61,120 nucleotides of DNA from Pseudomonadota bacterium (GCA_023428785.1 JAEYWU010000019.1:1-61120); one strand, 5' to 3'. Positions 8,469 to 17,695 are shown, counted from the first letter of the stretch. Made by a program: numbers and translations. Notes: generated from the sequence alone by a model not told the origin.

Positions 8469-9722
8469 ATGTCCCGTCTGGTGATGAAGTTCGGCGGCAC
8501 CTCGATGGCCGACCTCGAGCGCATCCGCAAATCCGCCGAGATCGTCTCAGCCGAGGTCCGCGCCGGCCGCCAGGTCGCCGTCGTCGTGTCCGCCATGGCC
8601 GGCGCCACCAACCAGCTCGTCGCCTGGACCGACCTGATCGGCCCGGCCGCGCAAGGCCTTCCGGTCTCGGACGATGAGTACGACGTGGTCGTCACCGCCG
8701 GCGAACAGATCACCTCTGGCCTCATGGCCATGACCCTGCGGTCCATGGGCCTGAACGCACGCTCCTGGCTCGGTTGGCAGTTGCCGGTCCGCACCGACGA
8801 CGCCCACGGCAAGGCCCGCATCGCCGACATCGACGCGACCGCGCTGGGCGCCTCAATGGATTCCGGCGTGGTCGCCGTGATCCCCGGCTTCCAGGGCATC
8901 ACCGACGATGACCGCGTCACCGCGCTGGGCCGCGGCGGCTCGGACACCTCCGCCGTCGCCGTCGCCGCCGCGCTAGAGTGCCCCTGCGACATCTACACAG
9001 ATGTGGACGGCGTCTATACGACCGACCCGCGCATCGAATCCCGGGCCCGCCGCCTGGACCGCGTCTCCTACGAAGAAATGCTCGAACTGGCCTCGCTGGG
9101 GGCCAAGGTTCTCCAGACCCGCTCTGTCGAGCTGGCCATGGCCTACAAGGTGCCCGTGCGGGTGCTCTCCAGCTTCGTCGACCCCGAGACCGGCCGCGGC
9201 ACGGGGGGCACCGTGATCTGTGAAGAGGATGAGATCGTGGAAAAGCGTATCGTTTCCGGCGTCGCCATGAGCCGCGACGAGGCCCGCGTCACCCTGCTCG
9301 GCCTGCCCGACCGCGCCGATGTGACCGCGTCCGTCTTCGCGCGCCTGTCCGAGGCCAACATCAACGTGGACATGATCGTCCAGTCCCAGTCGCGTACTCT
9401 GGACCTGTCGAACCTGGTCTTCACCGTCGGCCGCCGTGACGCCAAGGCCGCCGCCTCCCTGATGGAGCAGATCCGCGGCGAGATCGGCTTCGAGGAATGC
9501 CGCGTCGACGAGGACGTCGCCAAGGTCTCGGTCGTCGGCGTCGGCATGCGCAGTCACACCGGCGTCGCCGAAACCATGTTCCGCGCGCTCGCCGACAAGG
9601 GCATCAAGATGCTCGCCATCTCGACGTCCGAGATCAAGATCAGCGTGCTGATCGACGCGGCCTACACCGAGCTTGCTGTCCGCGCGCTCCACGCCGCCTA
9701 TGGCCTGGCCGAGCCCGCCTAG
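8469..9722 (+). CDS. lysC: Aspartate kinase
   Basis: Phosphorylates aspartate, the first step toward lysine/diaminopimelate, threonine and methionine. The 417-residue protein begins with the substrate/ATP motif MKFGGTS at residues 6-12, has GRGGSDTSAVAVAAAL in the kinase domain and two ACT domains in the C-terminal third (VTLLGLPDRADVTASVF; KVSVVGVGMRSHTGVAETMF), where lysine/threonine feedback acts. The chosen ATG places KFGGTS at the usual distance; an upstream in-frame start would add 23 non-conserved residues. The stop codon overlaps that of convergent lysA within the tetranucleotide CTAG. Confidence 0.96.
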   Translation: MSRLVMKFGGTSMADLERIRKSAEIVSAEVRAGRQVAVVVSAMAGATNQLVAWTDLIGPAAQGLPVSDDEYDVVVTAGEQITSGLMAMTLRSMGLNARSWLGWQLPVRTDDAHGKARIADIDATALGASMDSGVVAVIPGFQGITDDDRVTALGRGGSDTSAVAVAAALECPCDIYTDVDGVYTTDPRIESRARRLDRVSYEEMLELASLGAKVLQTRSVELAMAYKVPVRVLSSFVDPETGRGTGGTVICEEDEIVEKRIVSGVAMSRDEARVTLLGLPDRADVTASVFARLSEANINVDMIVQSQSRTLDLSNLVFTVGRRDAKAAASLMEQIRGEIGFEECRVDEDVAKVSVVGVGMRSHTGVAETMFRALADKGIKMLAISTSEIKISVLIDAAYTELAVRALHAAYGLAEPA

Positions 9723-10990
9723 AGCCAGTTCGCCGGCGTCTCGCGCGCCAGCATGGCGTCATAGGTCGCGCGCGGCCTGACGACCGCCCAGCGGTCGCCG
9801 TCGACCAGCACCTCAGGCGCGGCCGGCCGGCTGTTGTATTCGCTGGCCATCGATGCGGCATAGGCCCCCGCCCCGCCGAAGGTCACGAGATCCCCGGCCT
9901 CCAACGGAGCCAGCATCCGCCCCCGCGCGAAGGTGTCTCCACTCTCGCAGACAGGCCCTACCACATCGTAGGCGACCGGCTCGCCCCCGCGCTCGGTGAC
10001 CGGGTTGAGATCATGCCAGGCGTCATAGAGCGCCGGCCGCATCAGGTCGTTCATCCCGGCGTCCAGCACCAGGAAGGTCGGCCCGCCCGGCCGCGGATTC
10101 ACATGGACCACGCGGGTGACCAGAACCCCGGCCTCGGCCACCAGGGACCGTCCGGGCTCGACCGCCAGCTTGACCCCCAGATCGCCCACGACCTCGCACG
10201 CCACAGCCGCCAGATCGGCGGGCGTCACCCCGCCCGATCCCTCGCCGTAGTCCACGCCCAGTCCACCGCCCAGATCCAGCCGCTCGACCGCCAGACCCTC
10301 AGCCCGAAGCGCCAGGGTCATCTCGCGCAGCCGCGTCCAGGCCGCCCGGAACGGCGCGACATCCGCGATCTGGCTGCCGATATGGCAGGCCAGTCCGACG
10401 GGCCTCACGGCGCCCTCGCCCGCGGCCCGGCGATACAGCGCCATCGCCTCCTCGACCGGCACCCCGAACTTGTCGCCTGTCTTGCCGGTCGCGATCTTGG
10501 CGTGGCCGCCCGCCGCCACGTCCGGATTGACCCGGATGACCATCAGCGGCCGCTTTGCGGCCTTCCGCGCCAGAGCCGCCAGCCGCTCGTATTCGGGTGT
10601 CGACTCGACATTGATCTGAAGGCCGTCGAGCCCGAGCGCGAAGGTCAGCTCCGCATCCGTCTTGCCCATGCCCGAGAAGATGATCCGGTCCGGTTCGACG
10701 CCGGCCGCCATCGCGCGACGGATCTCGCCCTCCGAGACCGTATCGGCTCCCGCACCCTCGGCGGCCAGAGTGCGGATCACGGAAAGATTTCCGTTCGCCT
10801 TGACCGCATAGGCGACCAGGCAGTCGAGGCCTTCGAACGCCCGGCTGTATCGCGCGATCCGCTCGCGCAGCACGGCGGCGGAATAGACATAGGCGGGGGT
10901 CCCGACCTGGTCGGCGATCGTGCACAGCGCGATCCGTTCGACATGTCGTTCACCCCCGATCAGGGGGAAGCCGTCTGAGGGGAGGGTCAT
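9719..10990 (-). CDS. lysA: Diaminopimelate decarboxylase
   Basis: PLP enzyme that decarboxylates meso-diaminopimelate to L-lysine, the last step of the pathway begun by neighbouring lysC. The 423-residue fold-type III protein has PLP lysine Lys64 in VAYAVKANGN, the glycine loop RLDLGGGLGVDY, the HIGSQI segment, and the active-site motif PVCESGDTF from the partner subunit, followed by GAGAYAASMASEYNSRP. lysA is convergent with lysC, and their stop codons overlap. No strong Shine-Dalgarno precedes the start, but the N-terminus fits the family. Confidence 0.95.
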   Translation of the reverse strand: MTLPSDGFPLIGGERHVERIALCTIADQVGTPAYVYSAAVLRERIARYSRAFEGLDCLVAYAVKANGNLSVIRTLAAEGAGADTVSEGEIRRAMAAGVEPDRIIFSGMGKTDAELTFALGLDGLQINVESTPEYERLAALARKAAKRPLMVIRVNPDVAAGGHAKIATGKTGDKFGVPVEEAMALYRRAAGEGAVRPVGLACHIGSQIADVAPFRAAWTRLREMTLALRAEGLAVERLDLGGGLGVDYGEGSGGVTPADLAAVACEVVGDLGVKLAVEPGRSLVAEAGVLVTRVVHVNPRPGGPTFLVLDAGMNDLMRPALYDAWHDLNPVTERGGEPVAYDVVGPVCESGDTFARGRMLAPLEAGDLVTFGGAGAYAASMASEYNSRPAAPEVLVDGDRWAVVRPRATYDAMLARETPANWL

Positions 10991-11105
10991 GGCCCGCCGC
11001 TTCTAGACTCTTTCGCGGCCGAGCGTCGCATTTTCTGGCTCCCTCCATTGGCGAAGGGCGCGGCGTCCCTTAGGTCAGGACCTTGCTCACGGGGAAAGGG
11101 AGGCC

Positions 11106-13370
11106 GTGCCGACAGCTCAGACACCTGCGTTGGGATCCGGCCCCCGCGTCCTGCTTCGGCAGATCCGCGAGGTCATGGCTTCGGACGCCCCGGCGCAGTC
11201 GCGCCTGGACCAGGTGGTCAAGTCGATCGCACGCCTGATGGTGACCGAGGTCTGCTCGGTCTATCTGCGCCGCGGCTCGGGGGACATGGAGCTGTTCGCC
11301 ACCCAGGGCCTGAACCCCGGCGCCGTCCATGCGACCCAGTTGAAGCCCGGCGAAGGTCTGGTCGGCGAGGTGGTGCGAAGCGCCGAGCCGCTGGCCCTGT
11401 CCGACGCGCCGAGCCACCCCAGCTTCTCCTACCGGCCCGAGACCGGCGAAGACCCGTACCGCGCCTTCCTCGGCGTGCCCCTGCTGCGTGGTGGCCGGGT
11501 GGTCGGGGTTCTGGTCGTCCAGAACCAGACCTCGCGCACCTATGGCGAGGACGAGATCGAGGACCTGCAGACGATCGCCATGGTCCTGGCCGAGGTCGTC
11601 GCCGGCGTCGAGGACGCGATCGACGAACTGGGCGACGTCGAGGTCGCGCCGCATCGGCCCGAGCGGATCAAGGGCCAGAAATTTGCTGACGGTCTCGCCA
11701 TCGGCCAGGCGGTTCTGCACGATCCGCCGGTCGCCGCGACCCGCATCGTGGCCGAGGACCCGGTCGCCGAGGAGGTCCGGCTCAACGACGGCCTGGCGGG
11801 CCTGCGCACCCAGATCGACGCCCTGCTGTCGGTCAGCCACCTCTCGGGCCCGTCGATCGAGGTGCTCGAAACCTACCGGATGTTCGCCGACGACCGGGGC
11901 TGGGTTCGTTCGCTGCAGGAAGCCGTTCGCGGCGGCCTGTCAGCCGAGGCCGCGGTCGACCGCGCCCGCACCCAGCACAGGGCCCGTTTCGCCGCCGCCA
12001 AGGACCCCTATCTGCGCGAGCGCCTTCACGATCTGGAGGACCTCGCCAACCGGCTGCTGCGCGTGCTTGCCGGCGAGGAGCCCGGCCGCCGCGACCTGCC
12101 CGAGAACGCCATCCTCGTGGCGCGAAACCTGGGGCCGGCCGACCTGCTGGAATACCCGGCCGGATCTCTCAAGGGTCTGCTGCTGGAGGAGGGCTCATCT
12201 GCCAGCCATGCCGCCCTTGTGGCCCGGGCGCTGGAAATCCCTTGCGTTGGCCGTCTGGCCGGGGTTCGCGACCAGCTGTCCGAGGGCGACCTCGTCGTGG
12301 TCGACGGCGAGTCCGGCGAGGCCCACCTGCGCCCGCGCGCCGACATCCTTGAGGCCGCCCGCTCTCGCCTCGCCGTGCGCGAAGCGCGGCGCGCCGACAT
12401 CGCGGGCCTGCGCGACAGGCCCGCCGTCACCCTGGACGGCGCCCCGATCGGCCTGCTCACCAACGCGGGCCTGCTGTCTGACCTGGCCGCCCTGGAGGCG
12501 ACCGGCGCAGAAGGCGTCGGTCTGTTCCGCACCGAGTTCCAGTTCATGGTCCAGGACCGGCTGCCGGGCCTGGACGCCCAGGCCGATCTCTACCGCCGGA
12601 TTCTCGATGCGGCCGAGGGTCGGCCGGTCACCTTCCGCACGCTCGACATCGGCGGCGACAAGGTCGTCACCTTCCTTCAGGAAGGTCGCGAGGAGAACCC
12701 GGCGCTCGGACGCCGCGCCATCCGCATCGGCCTGGACCGTCCTCCGCTTCTCCGGCTTCAACTGCGCGCCTTGCTTCGCGCGGCGGGGGGACGCGAGCTC
12801 AGGGTCATGTTCCCGCTGATCGCATCGGTCGATGAGTTCCGGGCGGCCAAGGAACTGGTGGACGCCGAGTGCGACTGGGCTCGCCGGCGCGGCCGCGCCC
12901 TGCCTTCGGCCTTGCGGATCGGCGCCATGATCGAGGCGCCGGCGCTCCTGTGGCACCTGGACGCCCTGCTGCCCCAGACCGATTTCGTCTCGGTCGGCAC
13001 AAACGACCTGATGCAGTACATGTTCGCCGCTGATCGGACCAATCCGATGGTGGCGGACCGCTATGACGTGCTGTCGCCGCCGTTCCTGAACGCCCTGTCC
13101 CAGATTCAGAAGGCGTGCGCCGCCTCGGGCACGCCGGTCTCGGTCTGCGGCGAGATGGCAGGCAGGCCTCTGGAGGCCTTCGCCCTCATCGCGCTGGGAT
13201 TCCAGCGGCTCTCGGCGCCCGCCTCGGGCGTCGGGCCGGTCAAACGGATGATCCTGTCGCTGGACCTCGAGCGCGCCAGAAAGCTGTTCCATCCTGTGCT
13301 GACGCGCTCATCAGGCTCCGTACGCGGAGAGGTCGAATCCCTGGCCCGGAAATTGAACCTCGCCACTTGA
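11106..13370 (+). CDS. ptsP: PEP-protein phosphotransferase of the nitrogen PTS (EI-Ntr)
   Basis: First enzyme of the nitrogen phosphotransferase system: it autophosphorylates from PEP and passes phosphate to NPr, linking nitrogen status to regulation (in Caulobacter, to (p)ppGpp via SpoT). The 754-residue protein has an N-terminal GAF domain (about 28-168; GAF of EI-Ntr senses glutamine), then the EI domains. The phosphorylated histidine is His368 in GSSASHAALVAR. The PEP-binding barrel has GLFRTEFQFM, TLDIGGDK and the C-terminal SVCGEMAGRP with the acid-base cysteine. The start is GTG, with GGGAGG very close (2 bases), so initiation may be inefficient or use AAAGGG. Length matches other EI-Ntr proteins. 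Confidence 0.94.
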   Translation: MPTAQTPALGSGPRVLLRQIREVMASDAPAQSRLDQVVKSIARLMVTEVCSVYLRRGSGDMELFATQGLNPGAVHATQLKPGEGLVGEVVRSAEPLALSDAPSHPSFSYRPETGEDPYRAFLGVPLLRGGRVVGVLVVQNQTSRTYGEDEIEDLQTIAMVLAEVVAGVEDAIDELGDVEVAPHRPERIKGQKFADGLAIGQAVLHDPPVAATRIVAEDPVAEEVRLNDGLAGLRTQIDALLSVSHLSGPSIEVLETYRMFADDRGWVRSLQEAVRGGLSAEAAVDRARTQHRARFAAAKDPYLRERLHDLEDLANRLLRVLAGEEPGRRDLPENAILVARNLGPADLLEYPAGSLKGLLLEEGSSASHAALVARALEIPCVGRLAGVRDQLSEGDLVVVDGESGEAHLRPRADILEAARSRLAVREARRADIAGLRDRPAVTLDGAPIGLLTNAGLLSDLAALEATGAEGVGLFRTEFQFMVQDRLPGLDAQADLYRRILDAAEGRPVTFRTLDIGGDKVVTFLQEGREENPALGRRAIRIGLDRPPLLRLQLRALLRAAGGRELRVMFPLIASVDEFRAAKELVDAECDWARRRGRALPSALRIGAMIEAPALLWHLDALLPQTDFVSVGTNDLMQYMFAADRTNPMVADRYDVLSPPFLNALSQIQKACAASGTPVSVCGEMAGRPLEAFALIALGFQRLSAPASGVGPVKRMILSLDLERARKLFHPVLTRSSGSVRGEVESLARKLNLAT

Positions 13371-13441
13371 GGCGGCCCATAGCGGCACAAGTCGTCGCAC
13401 CCCGCCGGATTGCTTAAGAAAACCTTGATTTTCGGGGCGCT

Positions 13442-14686
13442 ATGACCTATCCCGTCCAACCGTCAGGGGGGCCTCTGTCATCAGGGGCTGATCCAGTGTC
13501 CTTACAAGGACGGGATCGGAGTGAGTTGGGCGTGGGCGAAGAAGTACCGCCTCAGGAGTCGGGCCCGGAAGAGGGCGTTTATCAGGTCGCCGAGCCACGG
13601 CGGGCCGTACCGTCCGTCACTCTGGACAATGCCGAGACCCTGGGAGAGGCCCTGCGCGCCGCGCGTGACGCCAGCGGGCGATCCCTGGCCGAGCTCTCCC
13701 ACGCGACCCGCGTGCCGGTCCGCTATCTCCAGGCGCTGGAGGAAGGCCGTAAGGCCGACCTGCCGTCGCGCCCGTTCGCCATCGGCCATGCCCGGTCCTA
13801 CGCCCAGGCGCTTGGTCTGGACGAAACCGCCGCCGCTGAGCGCCTGCGCCGCGAATACGACCTGCCCTCGCAAAAGCTGGAAGCGCCGGTTGGCCTGGCC
13901 TTTGATGAGCCGCGCCGCCGCTCGCCGGTCTGGGGCATTGCCGCCGCAACCGTCGTCATGGCCCTCGTCGGCTGGAACGTGATCCAGCGCGTCAATCTGA
14001 TCGACGCGCCGACGGCCGCCGAACTGGCCTCGGTGCCCGAGAGCTGGCGGGTCGGCCACACCTTCGGCGATGTCGAGCTGGATGCGCCGCGTCCCGCCCC
14101 GCCGGACCAGACTACGCCGGTCCTCTATGTCACCCCCGGCCTGGAGGAGGTGCTCGCGCCTGCCCTGGCCGGCGCCCAGGCCGCTGCGGCCGCGCCCGAC
14201 ATGGGCGGGCCGGTCGGCGCCGCTTTCAATCCGCGTGGCGCCGTCTATGGCGCCGCCGCCGGCAACTCGGGTGTGATCCTCCAGGCCCGCCGCGCCTCGA
14301 CCATCGTGGTCCGCGCCGCCGACGGCGTTGTCCACTTCGCCCGCCAGCTGGCCGCCGGCGAATCCTACCGCGCGCCGCGCACGCCGGGTCTGGTCGTGGA
14401 TGTGCCGGATCCCGCCGCCTTCGACCTGTTCCTGAACGGCGAGCGCGTCGGTCGGCTTGAACAGGCCCTGACCCCGCTGTCGCAGCTCAACAGCCGCGCC
14501 GAGGGCCTCGCTCGTGAGGCCGCCGCAGAGGTCGAGGCCCGCAATCGCGCCGCCCAGACCGCCGCAGAGGAGCGCCTGCGTCAGGCCGAGGCCGCCGCCA
14601 CCGCCCGCGCCGCGCAAGCCCAACCGCCTCCGCCGCCGGTCGAAATCGCCGCCGCGCCGCTTCAGACGGACGCATTGGCGCAATAG
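13442..14686 (+). CDS. RodZ-like helix-turn-helix membrane protein (DUF4115)
   Basis: Likely cytoskeleton-linked membrane protein related to RodZ, which couples MreB to the cell-elongation machinery. Of 414 residues, about 65-130 form the Cro-type HTH (TLGEALRAARDASGRSLAELSHATRVPVRYLQALEEG), one transmembrane helix spans about 162-180 (SPVWGIAAATVVMALVGW), and the rest is periplasmic with a DUF4115-type beta domain near 275-345 ending in a Pro/Ala-rich tail. An Ala/Glu/Arg coiled coil lies at 350-395. It sits 35 bases upstream of ispG; rodZ also precedes ispG in E. coli, which supports the call. The extreme N-terminus (first ~55 residues) is low-complexity, so the start may be further downstream. 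Confidence 0.8.
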   Translation: MTYPVQPSGGPLSSGADPVSLQGRDRSELGVGEEVPPQESGPEEGVYQVAEPRRAVPSVTLDNAETLGEALRAARDASGRSLAELSHATRVPVRYLQALEEGRKADLPSRPFAIGHARSYAQALGLDETAAAERLRREYDLPSQKLEAPVGLAFDEPRRRSPVWGIAAATVVMALVGWNVIQRVNLIDAPTAAELASVPESWRVGHTFGDVELDAPRPAPPDQTTPVLYVTPGLEEVLAPALAGAQAAAAAPDMGGPVGAAFNPRGAVYGAAAGNSGVILQARRASTIVVRAADGVVHFARQLAAGESYRAPRTPGLVVDVPDPAAFDLFLNGERVGRLEQALTPLSQLNSRAEGLAREAAAEVEARNRAAQTAAEERLRQAEAAATARAAQAQPPPPPVEIAAAPLQTDALAQ

Positions 14687-14721
14687 CGCCGGGCTCCCAA
14701 AGCCTCTATCTTGGGGCCGCG

Positions 14722-15855
14722 ATGAGCTCCCCTTCCGACATCGGTCACGTCCGTCCCTGGCGCCATATCGAGCGCCGTCAAAGCCGCCAGATCATGGTCG
14801 GGCCCGTTCCCGTGGGCGGCGGCGCGCCGATCTCGGTCCAGTCGATGACCAATACGCCTACGTCCGACGCGGCCGCGACCATCGACCAGATCCGCCAGCT
14901 GGAAGAGGCCGGGGCCGACATCGTTCGGGTTTCCTGCCCGGACGAAGAATCGACCGCCGCCTTCAAGACGATCGCGCGCGAGGCTCGCGTTCCGCTAGTC
15001 GCCGACATTCACTTCCACTACCGCCGGGGCATCGAGGCGGCCGAGGCGGGCGCGGCGTGCCTCCGGATCAATCCCGGCAACATCGGCTCGATTGACCGTG
15101 TGAAGGAAGTCGTTCAGGCCGCGCGCGACCACGGTTGCTCCATGCGCATCGGCGTCAACGCCGGCTCGCTGGAAAAGCACCTGCTCGAAAAATACGGCGA
15201 GCCTTGCCCCGAGGCGATGGTCGAAAGCGCGCTCGATCACGCCCGCATCCTGCAGGACCTCGACTTCCACGAGTTCAAGATCTCTGTGAAGGCGTCCGAC
15301 CCCTTCCTGACTGTCGCCGCCTATCAGCTTCTGGCCGACGCCATCGACTGTCCGCTCCATCTCGGCGTGACCGAGGCGGGCCCCTTGCGCACCGGCACCA
15401 TCAAGTCAGCCATCGGCATGGGCAATCTGCTCTGGGCCGGGATCGGCGACACCATCCGCGTCTCGCTGGCCGCCGACCCGGTCGAGGAGATCCACGTCGG
15501 CTTCGACATTCTCAAATCGCTAGGTCTACGGCACCGCGGCGTGAACATCATCGCCTGTCCGTCCTGCGCCCGTCAGGGCTTCAACGTCATCGAGACGGTG
15601 GCCGAGCTTGAGAAGCGTCTGGCCCACATCGCCACGCCCATGAGCCTGTCGATCATCGGCTGTGTCGTGAACGGCCCGGGAGAGGCCCTCTTTACCGATG
15701 TAGGCTTCACGGGCGGCGGCAAGGGCGCCGGCATGGTCTACATGGCCGGCAAGCCGCACCACAAACAGGACAACGCCGGCATGATCGATCACATCGTCGA
15801 GCTGGTCGAACAGAAGGCCGCCGAACTCGACGCGGCCAAGGCCGCCGCGGAATAG
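14722..15855 (+). CDS. ispG: 4-hydroxy-3-methylbut-2-en-1-yl diphosphate synthase
   Basis: Iron-sulfur enzyme of the MEP isoprenoid pathway that converts methylerythritol cyclodiphosphate to HMBPP. The 377-residue protein shows the family N-terminus RRQSRQIMVGPVPVGGGAPISVQSMTNT and the three [4Fe-4S] cysteines, Cys279 and Cys282 in IIACPSCARQGF and Cys314 in IIGCVVNGPGE, with Glu321 nearby. It lies directly downstream of the RodZ-like gene and 2 bases before a GST gene, suggesting one transcript. Length is typical of the short bacterial form, without the extra domain of plant enzymes. Confidence 0.96.
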   Translation: MSSPSDIGHVRPWRHIERRQSRQIMVGPVPVGGGAPISVQSMTNTPTSDAAATIDQIRQLEEAGADIVRVSCPDEESTAAFKTIAREARVPLVADIHFHYRRGIEAAEAGAACLRINPGNIGSIDRVKEVVQAARDHGCSMRIGVNAGSLEKHLLEKYGEPCPEAMVESALDHARILQDLDFHEFKISVKASDPFLTVAAYQLLADAIDCPLHLGVTEAGPLRTGTIKSAIGMGNLLWAGIGDTIRVSLAADPVEEIHVGFDILKSLGLRHRGVNIIACPSCARQGFNVIETVAELEKRLAHIATPMSLSIIGCVVNGPGEALFTDVGFTGGGKGAGMVYMAGKPHHKQDNAGMIDHIVELVEQKAAELDAAKAAAE

Positions 15856-15857
15856 GC

Positions 15858-16454
15858 ATGAAGCTCTACATCACCGACCCCTCGCCCTTCGCCCGCAAGT
15901 GCCGGATCGTGCTGCGCGAACGCGGCCTCTTGGCCACCTGCGAGGAACTGCGAGTCGATCCCTATGCGTCCGACCCGGCGCTGGTCCGGGCCAATCCGGT
16001 GGCCCAGGTGCCGGCGCTGGTCACCGACGAGGGCGAGGTCTTCACCGACAGTCCGCTGATCTGCGCGTGGCTCGATCAGCGCGGCGTCTCGGGCCAGCCG
16101 CTGATCCCGTACGGCGACGCCCAGTGGGCGGTCCGTCGGCTGGAGACCCTCGCCGATTCCGGTCTGGAGATGGGCGTGAAGTGGGTGCTGGAAAAGCGTC
16201 GGCCGGAAAGCGAGCGCTCGCCGTCCTGGATCGCGCGCTGGCAGGACGGCCTCGGCCGCGTCCTCGACGCCCTGGAGGCCCAGGACCTATCGGCCGATCA
16301 GCCCGACCTCGGCGTGATCACCACCGGTGTGCTCCTGACCTGGCTGGGCTTCCGCCACCCCGACTACGACTGGCAGACCGGCCGCGCGCGTCTGGTCCAG
16401 CTTCAGGCGGCGCTGGAAGCACGCCCAAGCTTCGCCGAGACCTACCCGGCCTGA
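15858..16454 (+). CDS. Glutathione S-transferase family protein
   Basis: A 198-residue protein with an N-terminal thioredoxin-like domain (LYITDPSPFARKCRIVLRERGL) and a cis-proline region VAQVPALVTDEGEVFTDSPLICAWLD that binds glutathione, followed by an all-helical C-terminal domain. Ser9 or the nearby Cys15 could be the catalytic residue, as in YibF-like bacterial GSTs. It begins 2 bases after ispG's stop, so it is probably co-transcribed. Substrate unknown. Its end is 1 base from the convergent TauE gene's stop. Confidence 0.85.
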   Translation: MKLYITDPSPFARKCRIVLRERGLLATCEELRVDPYASDPALVRANPVAQVPALVTDEGEVFTDSPLICAWLDQRGVSGQPLIPYGDAQWAVRRLETLADSGLEMGVKWVLEKRRPESERSPSWIARWQDGLGRVLDALEAQDLSADQPDLGVITTGVLLTWLGFRHPDYDWQTGRARLVQLQAALEARPSFAETYPA

Positions 16455-16455
16455 C

Positions 16456-17232
16456 CTACAGCCAGCCGACCAGACGCGCCGTCTGATAGGCGGCGACGGC
16501 CACCACCAGTCCGCCGACCGCGAAGGTCAGGATTCGGACCGGCGCGATCCGCACCACGAAACCGGCCAGCGGCGCCGCCAGCAGGCCGCCCAGAATCAGG
16601 CCGGCTACCGCCATGGCGTGCTCCGCCAGGCCTTCCGCCTCTTCCCAATGCCCGGTCAGCAACGCGGCCAGGAAGGTCGCCGAGATCGCCGAGGTGACGA
16701 AGAACTCCGCGGTATTGGCCGTGCCGATCGAGCGGCGCGGATCGTCGCCCGAGCCCACCAGGGTCGTTGTCACCGTCGGTCCCCAGCCACCGCCGCCAAT
16801 AGCGTCGAAGAAGCCACCGACCAGGCCCAGCGGGGGGCTAAGCTTTACGGGAAAGGGACGCGGCCTCACGCCTCGCCAGGCGCGCCACAGGATGACGCAG
16901 CCCATCAGCCCCAGATAGGCGGTTATGAAGGGCTTGATCACGTCCCCGTCGATCGAGGTCAGCACAAAGGCGCCCGCCATGCCGCCGACGATCCCGCCCA
17001 GCGCCAGCGGGCCGAACAGCTTCCAGTTCACGTTCTTGTTGACCGCGTGGGAGCCCGCCGAGGCTGCGGTGGTGAAGACCTCCGCCGCATGGACGCTGGC
17101 CGAGGCGGTTGCGGGGGGCACGCCGAATGACAGCAGCACTGTCGAGGAAATGACCCCATAGGCCATACCCAGCGACCCATCGACGATCTGGGCCAGGAAC
17201 CCCACCAGGGCGAACAGCAGAAGATCTTCCAT
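16456..17232 (-). CDS. TauE/SafE-family membrane permease
   Basis: Integral membrane protein of the TauE/SafE family, whose members export sulfite, sulfoacetate or other small organosulfur anions. The 258-residue form has about 8 helices in two repeats; the signatures are FLAQIVDGSLGMAYGVISST near the start and GGFFDAIGGGGWGPTVTTTLV in the middle. The chosen ATG gives MEDLLLF; a GTG nine codons upstream is possible. It is tandem with and 46 bases downstream of an Rrf2-type regulator, suggesting control by iron-sulfur, sulfur or redox status. A palindrome overlapping the regulator's stop codon could be its operator. Confidence 0.87.
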   Translation of the reverse strand: MEDLLLFALVGFLAQIVDGSLGMAYGVISSTVLLSFGVPPATASASVHAAEVFTTAASAGSHAVNKNVNWKLFGPLALGGIVGGMAGAFVLTSIDGDVIKPFITAYLGLMGCVILWRAWRGVRPRPFPVKLSPPLGLVGGFFDAIGGGGWGPTVTTTLVGSGDDPRRSIGTANTAEFFVTSAISATFLAALLTGHWEEAEGLAEHAMAVAGLILGGLLAAPLAGFVVRIAPVRILTFAVGGLVVAVAAYQTARLVGWL

Positions 17233-17273
17233 CGTCCAAGTCCCCGCGTGAGCGACCACAGGACGATTAAATA

Positions 17274-17290
17274 CCTATCTAGTCAATAGG
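17274..17290. promoter_or_regulatory. CCTAT-N7-ATAGG palindrome between rrf2-type gene and tauE-like gene
   Basis: A short perfect inverted repeat (CCTAT, 7 bases, ATAGG) straddles the Rrf2 stop codon, in a locally AT-rich stretch (ATAGGTATTTAATC on the coding strand) that stands out in this GC-rich genome. On that strand a TTGACT hexamer, a good -35 match, lies inside the repeat, but no convincing -10 follows. It may be an operator or internal promoter for the tauE-like gene. Confidence 0.35.
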
Positions 17291-17695
17291 CATTTCCGCC
17301 TGATCCAGCCGCCAGCCTTCTAGCACCTGGGCCACAGCATTGCGGCTGGCGATCAACGCCGGACGCAGGCGACAGGTTTCCAGGTCCGGACAGGTGCTGC
17401 ATTTCCCGGGCGACATGACAGAGGCGCAGGGCGCCAGGGCCAGCGGACCATCGATGACGCGGATGATGTCGGCCAGGCTGATCTCCGCGGCGGGCCGCGC
17501 CAGACCATAGCCGCCGGATCGGCCGCGCCGGCTGATCAGAAGCCCCGCACGATTCAGCTCCAGGAGAATGGCTTCCAGGAATTTTCGCGGCGCCGCGGCC
17601 CGTTCGGCCAGCAGGCCGATCGGAGCGAAGGCCGGCGTGATCTCGGCCAGGGCCGACATCGCGCGCAAGGCATAGCGGGCCTTGTTCGAAAGCAT
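17279..17695 (-). CDS. Rrf2-family transcriptional regulator with Fe-S cysteines
   Basis: A 138-residue regulator. The N-terminus MLSNKARYALRAMSALAE and winged-helix segment RKFLEAILLELNRAGLLISRRGRSGGYGLARP are standard for Rrf2 proteins. Cysteines at 90, 99, 102 and 108 (APC, KCSTC, ETCR) match the cluster-ligand region of IscR/NsrR/RsrR-type members, so it probably carries an iron-sulfur cluster and senses iron, NO or redox state. It directly precedes a TauE/SafE permease on the same strand, the likely target. The ATG chosen starts exactly at the family N-terminus; the open frame runs on upstream but that is the shadow of prfA. Confidence 0.9.
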   Translation of the reverse strand: MLSNKARYALRAMSALAEITPAFAPIGLLAERAAAPRKFLEAILLELNRAGLLISRRGRSGGYGLARPAAEISLADIIRVIDGPLALAPCASVMSPGKCSTCPDLETCRLRPALIASRNAVAQVLEGWRLDQAEMPID

